From: Bacteroidales bacterium
GTDB lineage: Bacteria; Bacteroidota; Bacteroidia; Bacteroidales; UBA932
Direction of reading: 5' to 3'
NCBI GenBank assembly: GCA_017415715.1
Contig: JAFQFD010000015.1
Location: 1 to 34,302, forward strand
Length of the DNA stretch: 34,302 nucleotides
Below, piece after piece: positions 32,202-34,302 of this stretch. How positions within the stretch are numbered: position 1 is the first letter of the stretch; the number at the start of each line of letters is the position of its first letter. The position numbers and the translations under genes are program-made. The notes under the pieces are model-generated. The model saw only the letters and a list, made by a program, of their open reading frames with translations, did no database searches and was not told the origin of the DNA.

Positions 32202-33335
32202 TCATGCCAAGAGTGTAACCGCCTCCTCCACTGTCATGTCGTGGATCACCACGTCGCCGACTGCACGCGGCAGGACGAAATGCACCTTGCCGCCCTCCGC
32301 CTTCTTGTCCTTGCCCATAGCGTCCGCCATCTCGCGCACGCCATATGGACTCATGACCAGCAGCAGACAGCTGTCCAGGTCCTTCTCGATCATGGTCGCG
32401 AACCCTTCCTCCGCCATGCCCAGCTTCTCCGCCAGACGTGCCGCATATACCATTCCCAGGGCCACTGCGTGACCATGGTCTATGTCATTATGCTGCTTAT
32501 GGGCCAGGGCCTCGATCGCATGGGCGAATGTATGGCCCAGGTTGAGCTTGCGACGCTCCCCGCCTTCAAACTGGTCGCGCGAGACCACGCCTGCCTTCAC
32601 CTTCGCAGCGGCCGCTATGAACGGAGTCAGCTCCGACAACCTCTCCGAGAGTATCTCCGGCCATTTCTCCATGCTGTAGCTGTATGTATTACCCTCTGCT
32701 GCCGCTATGAACTCTGAAGCCAGCTCTGCAAGAAGCTGGACAGCAGGCCTGTAATTGTCATTATCCTCTATGATGAATGTCTTCAGCATTTCCGAAGCGC
32801 CTGCCTGGAACGCCTCCATAGGAAGGCTCTCCAGCACCTGCGGGCATATGTATGTGAACTCCGGCTGGCGGATCGTTCCGAGCATATTCTTATAGCCTCC
32901 GAAATTCACTCCTGTCTTGCCGCCTATAGCCGCATCCACCTGCGCCAGGAGAGTCGTCGGCACGTACGCAAAACGCACTCCCCTCTTATACAGCGACGCC
33001 GCAAACCCCACCATGTCGGTGGTTATGCCGCCGCCTACCGCCAGCACGAGCGCGTCCCTGTCAGCGCCATTGTCCAGAAGCCATCCGCATATGTCCATCA
33101 CGGTCTCCATGCTCTTTGCCTCCTCTGACACCTCCAGAAGCATTCCGGGCACTCCCCTGCGGTTGAGCATCTGCGACAGTTCATATGCCGCCGGGCACTG
33201 CATCGCCACATTGCTGTCCATCACCACATATACGGCTGCATACGGCTCGAGGCACGCATCCAGCGCTTCTATGCCGTCCTCGACAATGATACGGCTTATT
33301 ATTTCGTCTGCTGAATATATATTTATCTGATCCAT
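32202..33335 (-). CDS. aroB: 3-dehydroquinate synthase
   Basis: With the ATG at 33335 the product has 377 residues; an upstream TTG adds five. This NAD- and metal-dependent enzyme makes 3-dehydroquinate, the second step of the shikimate pathway. Signatures are LAVGGGITTDMVGFAAS, FAYVPTTLLAQVDAAIGGKT, GVNFGGYKNMLGTIRQP, RRKLNLGHTFAHAIEAL and DIDHGHAVALGMVYAARLAE; the last two hold metal-binding histidines. It is the first gene of the aro operon, followed after 130 nt by the aroDA fusion. Its promoter is probably the TATATTTG box at 33390-33397. Confidence 0.96.
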   Translation of the reverse strand: MDQINIYSADEIISRIIVEDGIEALDACLEPYAAVYVVMDSNVAMQCPAAYELSQMLNRRGVPGMLLEVSEEAKSMETVMDICGWLLDNGADRDALVLAVGGGITTDMVGFAASLYKRGVRFAYVPTTLLAQVDAAIGGKTGVNFGGYKNMLGTIRQPEFTYICPQVLESLPMEAFQAGASEMLKTFIIEDNDNYRPAVQLLAELASEFIAAAEGNTYSYSMEKWPEILSERLSELTPFIAAAAKVKAGVVSRDQFEGGERRKLNLGHTFAHAIEALAHKQHNDIDHGHAVALGMVYAARLAEKLGMAEEGFATMIEKDLDSCLLLVMSPYGVREMADAMGKDKKAEGGKVHFVLPRAVGDVVIHDMTVEEAVTLLA

Positions 33336-33356
33336 ATTTATAGATTGCAAGGCTCA

Positions 33357-33397
33357 ATTTGTAAACTGCAAGCCTGGACTTACAACTTACAAATATA
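33357..33397 (-). promoter_or_regulatory. Promoter box and inverted repeat upstream of the aro operon
   Basis: TATATTTG on the minus strand at 33390-33397 fits the -7 consensus, about 55 nt upstream of aroB. An inverted repeat, ATTTGTAA at 33357-33364 with TTACAAAT at 33387-33394, overlaps it, and CTTACAA occurs twice in tandem at 33379-33392. This could be an operator or a leader hairpin. Confidence 0.42.
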
Positions 33398-33426
33398 CAT
33401 AATTGCAACCAAGTGCAGTACAATAA

Positions 33427-33458
33427 TTTTGCAATTTCCGAAAAATCCGATACCTTTG
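33427..33458 (+). promoter_or_regulatory. Promoter upstream of tRNA-Leu
   Basis: TTTTG at 33427-33431, a 19-nt spacer and TACCTTTG at 33451-33458 match both elements of the Bacteroidota promoter. The distance to the tRNA is about 145 nt. The stretch between them (33459-33604) holds no credible gene, only a small GAAGG/CCTTC inverted repeat at about 33472-33486. Confidence 0.6.
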
Positions 33459-33604
33459 CATTCCTTAACCAGAAGGTCTATCCTTCCCGTGCTCACTTTC
33501 AGACCTGGTCAACGCGTCCGCTTCGCCGCTGCGCTTATGCTTTCAAGCCGCGCACAACGTCAATACGAAGCCAAACGCCCACAGGCAACCGAAACAGCAC
33601 ACCT

Positions 33605-33686
33605 GCCCGGATGGCGGAATCGGTAGACGCGCTGGTCTCAAACACCAGTGGAGCAATCCGTGCCGGTTCGATCCCGGCTCCGGGTA
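33605..33686 (+). tRNA. tRNA-Leu (anticodon CAA)
   Basis: The sequence folds as a class II tRNA. Acceptor GCCCGGA (33605-33611) pairs with TCCGGGT (33679-33685), with a G-U first pair and A as discriminator. The anticodon stem CTGGT/ACCAG encloses the loop CTCAAAC with anticodon CAA. The T arm GCCGG-TTCGATC-CCGGC is at 33662-33678. A variable arm of leucine type lies between. CCA is not encoded. A strong terminator follows 4 nt later. Confidence 0.93.
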
Positions 33687-33689
33687 CGA

Positions 33690-33723
33690 AAAACCCTCGT
33701 AGAATGCACTCTACGAGGGTTTT
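33690..33723 (+). terminator. Rho-independent terminator after tRNA-Leu
   Basis: A perfect 14-bp stem (33690-33703 with 33710-33723, core CCCTCGTAGA/TCTACGAGGG) has a 6-nt loop and A and T runs at its base, so it can work in both directions. Confidence 0.88.
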
Positions 33724-33779
33724 AACATTTTACTTTCCCCACATCCCACAACTATCGTACTTTTGGACCGTCATTATAA

Positions 33780-33860
33780 TTAGCGGAATCCACCTAAAAA
33801 AGATAGGTTCTGCTAATCATACGATTCTTCCGGCTGTGAAAACTGCACTAAAAAAGTGCA
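33780..33860 (-). terminator. Hairpins behind the phosphoesterase gene
   Basis: TGCACT at 33844-33849 pairs with AGTGCA at 33855-33860, just after the phosphoesterase stop; the minus strand continues with GTTTTC. A larger imperfect hairpin pairs TTAGCGGAATCC (about 33779-33791) with GGTTCTGCTAA (33806-33816). Either could end the minus-strand transcript; the T tracts are weak. Confidence 0.4.
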
Positions 33861-33864
33861 TATC

Positions 33865-34302
33865 TCAGCGACTGATACCATCACCCGCATTGATAGGCTT
33901 ATCGCCCCAATAATATGACCTAAGGACGCCTTCCTTATCAATATAGAATGACTGCCTGCAGTCAAGGCAATATGCCAGCTCTCCGATTCTTGCCGGATGT
34001 AGGTTCTGCTGGGTATGACCGAATATCTGAATGACATCATCCCATGGAAAAGAGTCCGCATTCACATACTCATCAAGATCAGCCCATATCATGCTTCCGT
34101 CAAGGTACCGTCCGCCTCGCCCATATCCTATCTGCGCCAATATCCGCAATAGTGCGTCATTATGAACATCATTCTTATAAATCCGCAATCCATTGTCCAG
34201 CCTTGCCAGAATCTTTTCGGGGTCGGATATATCTGCGCCGAAGTAGTGTTCGTTGTTCTTCAGCCAATATTTGGAAATTCCCGCATGGCTGAACAGGAAG
34301 CG
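33865..34302 (-). CDS. Calcineurin-like metallophosphoesterase, C-terminal part (cut by window edge)
   Basis: The open frame continues past the right edge, so the start is missing; 145 residues are visible. The first residues RFLFSHAGISKYWL and the later VIQIFGHTQQN are the two histidine-bearing motifs (SHAG and GHTQ) that close the di-metal site of calcineurin-like phosphoesterases. The end (AYCLDCRQSFYIDKEGVLR) holds two cysteines spaced CxxC. An ATG at 34188 opens a shorter internal frame but would omit the SHAG motif. The family is well supported; the substrate is unknown. Confidence 0.82.
   Translation of the reverse strand, partial: RFLFSHAGISKYWLKNNEHYFGADISDPEKILARLDNGLRIYKNDVHNDALLRILAQIGYGRGGRYLDGSMIWADLDEYVNADSFPWDDVIQIFGHTQQNLHPARIGELAYCLDCRQSFYIDKEGVLRSYYWGDKPINAGDGISR

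Noticed and set aside
33345-33626. Small proteins upstream of and across tRNA-Leu
   Set aside because: The frames run through the promoter and into or across the tRNA, with no start signal or domain.

Overview
The window looks like a chromosomal segment of a Bacteroidales-type gut bacterium (phylum Bacteroidota). Three things point there. Genes are preceded by the Bacteroidota promoter box TAnnTTTG rather than strong Shine-Dalgarno sites. Lipoprotein signal peptides are very common. A SusC/RagA-like receptor start, a DUF6377-type regulator and GH53/GH2 enzymes sit together at the left end. Species cannot be named from the sequence alone.

Region 1 (1-10864) is a galactan-utilisation locus. 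The SusC-like receptor is cut by the left edge and lies beside a membrane-anchored regulator. Divergently, a + strand run begins with a secreted GH53 endo-galactanase and a GH2 beta-galactosidase. It continues, with very tight spacing, into two tandem copies of an unusual pair: an S8 (subtilisin-like) protease lipoprotein plus a small lipocalin-like lipoprotein. The duplicated pair is the most distinctive genetic system in the window.

Region 2 (10861-16156) is mixed: queH (queuosine synthesis), an NhaC-type antiporter, a flavodoxin-fold quinone reductase, a RAYT (REP-associated tyrosine transposase) with a REP-like palindrome beside it, and a two-gene hemerythrin/LuxR-regulator operon.

Region 3 (16310-25986) holds a fused FeoA-FeoB ferrous iron transporter, an aldose-1-epimerase-like gene behind an unrecognised 184-residue gene, and a complete tripartite RND efflux operon (adaptor, permease, outer-membrane channel). 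The divergent control region of the last two units carries four copies of one 14-bp motif, which looks like an operator array.

Region 4 (26072-34302) has a lipoprotein of unknown function ending in a clear terminator, a YbdG-like MscS channel, and a shikimate operon read leftwards: aroB, then a fused aroD-aroA, then aroC. A 37-nt palindromic repeat pair lies inside that operon. tRNA-Leu(CAA) with a strong terminator follows, then a metallophosphoesterase cut by the right edge.

At least four different families of small intergenic palindromes or repeats occur in this one window. One of them flanks the RAYT gene that could mobilise such elements.
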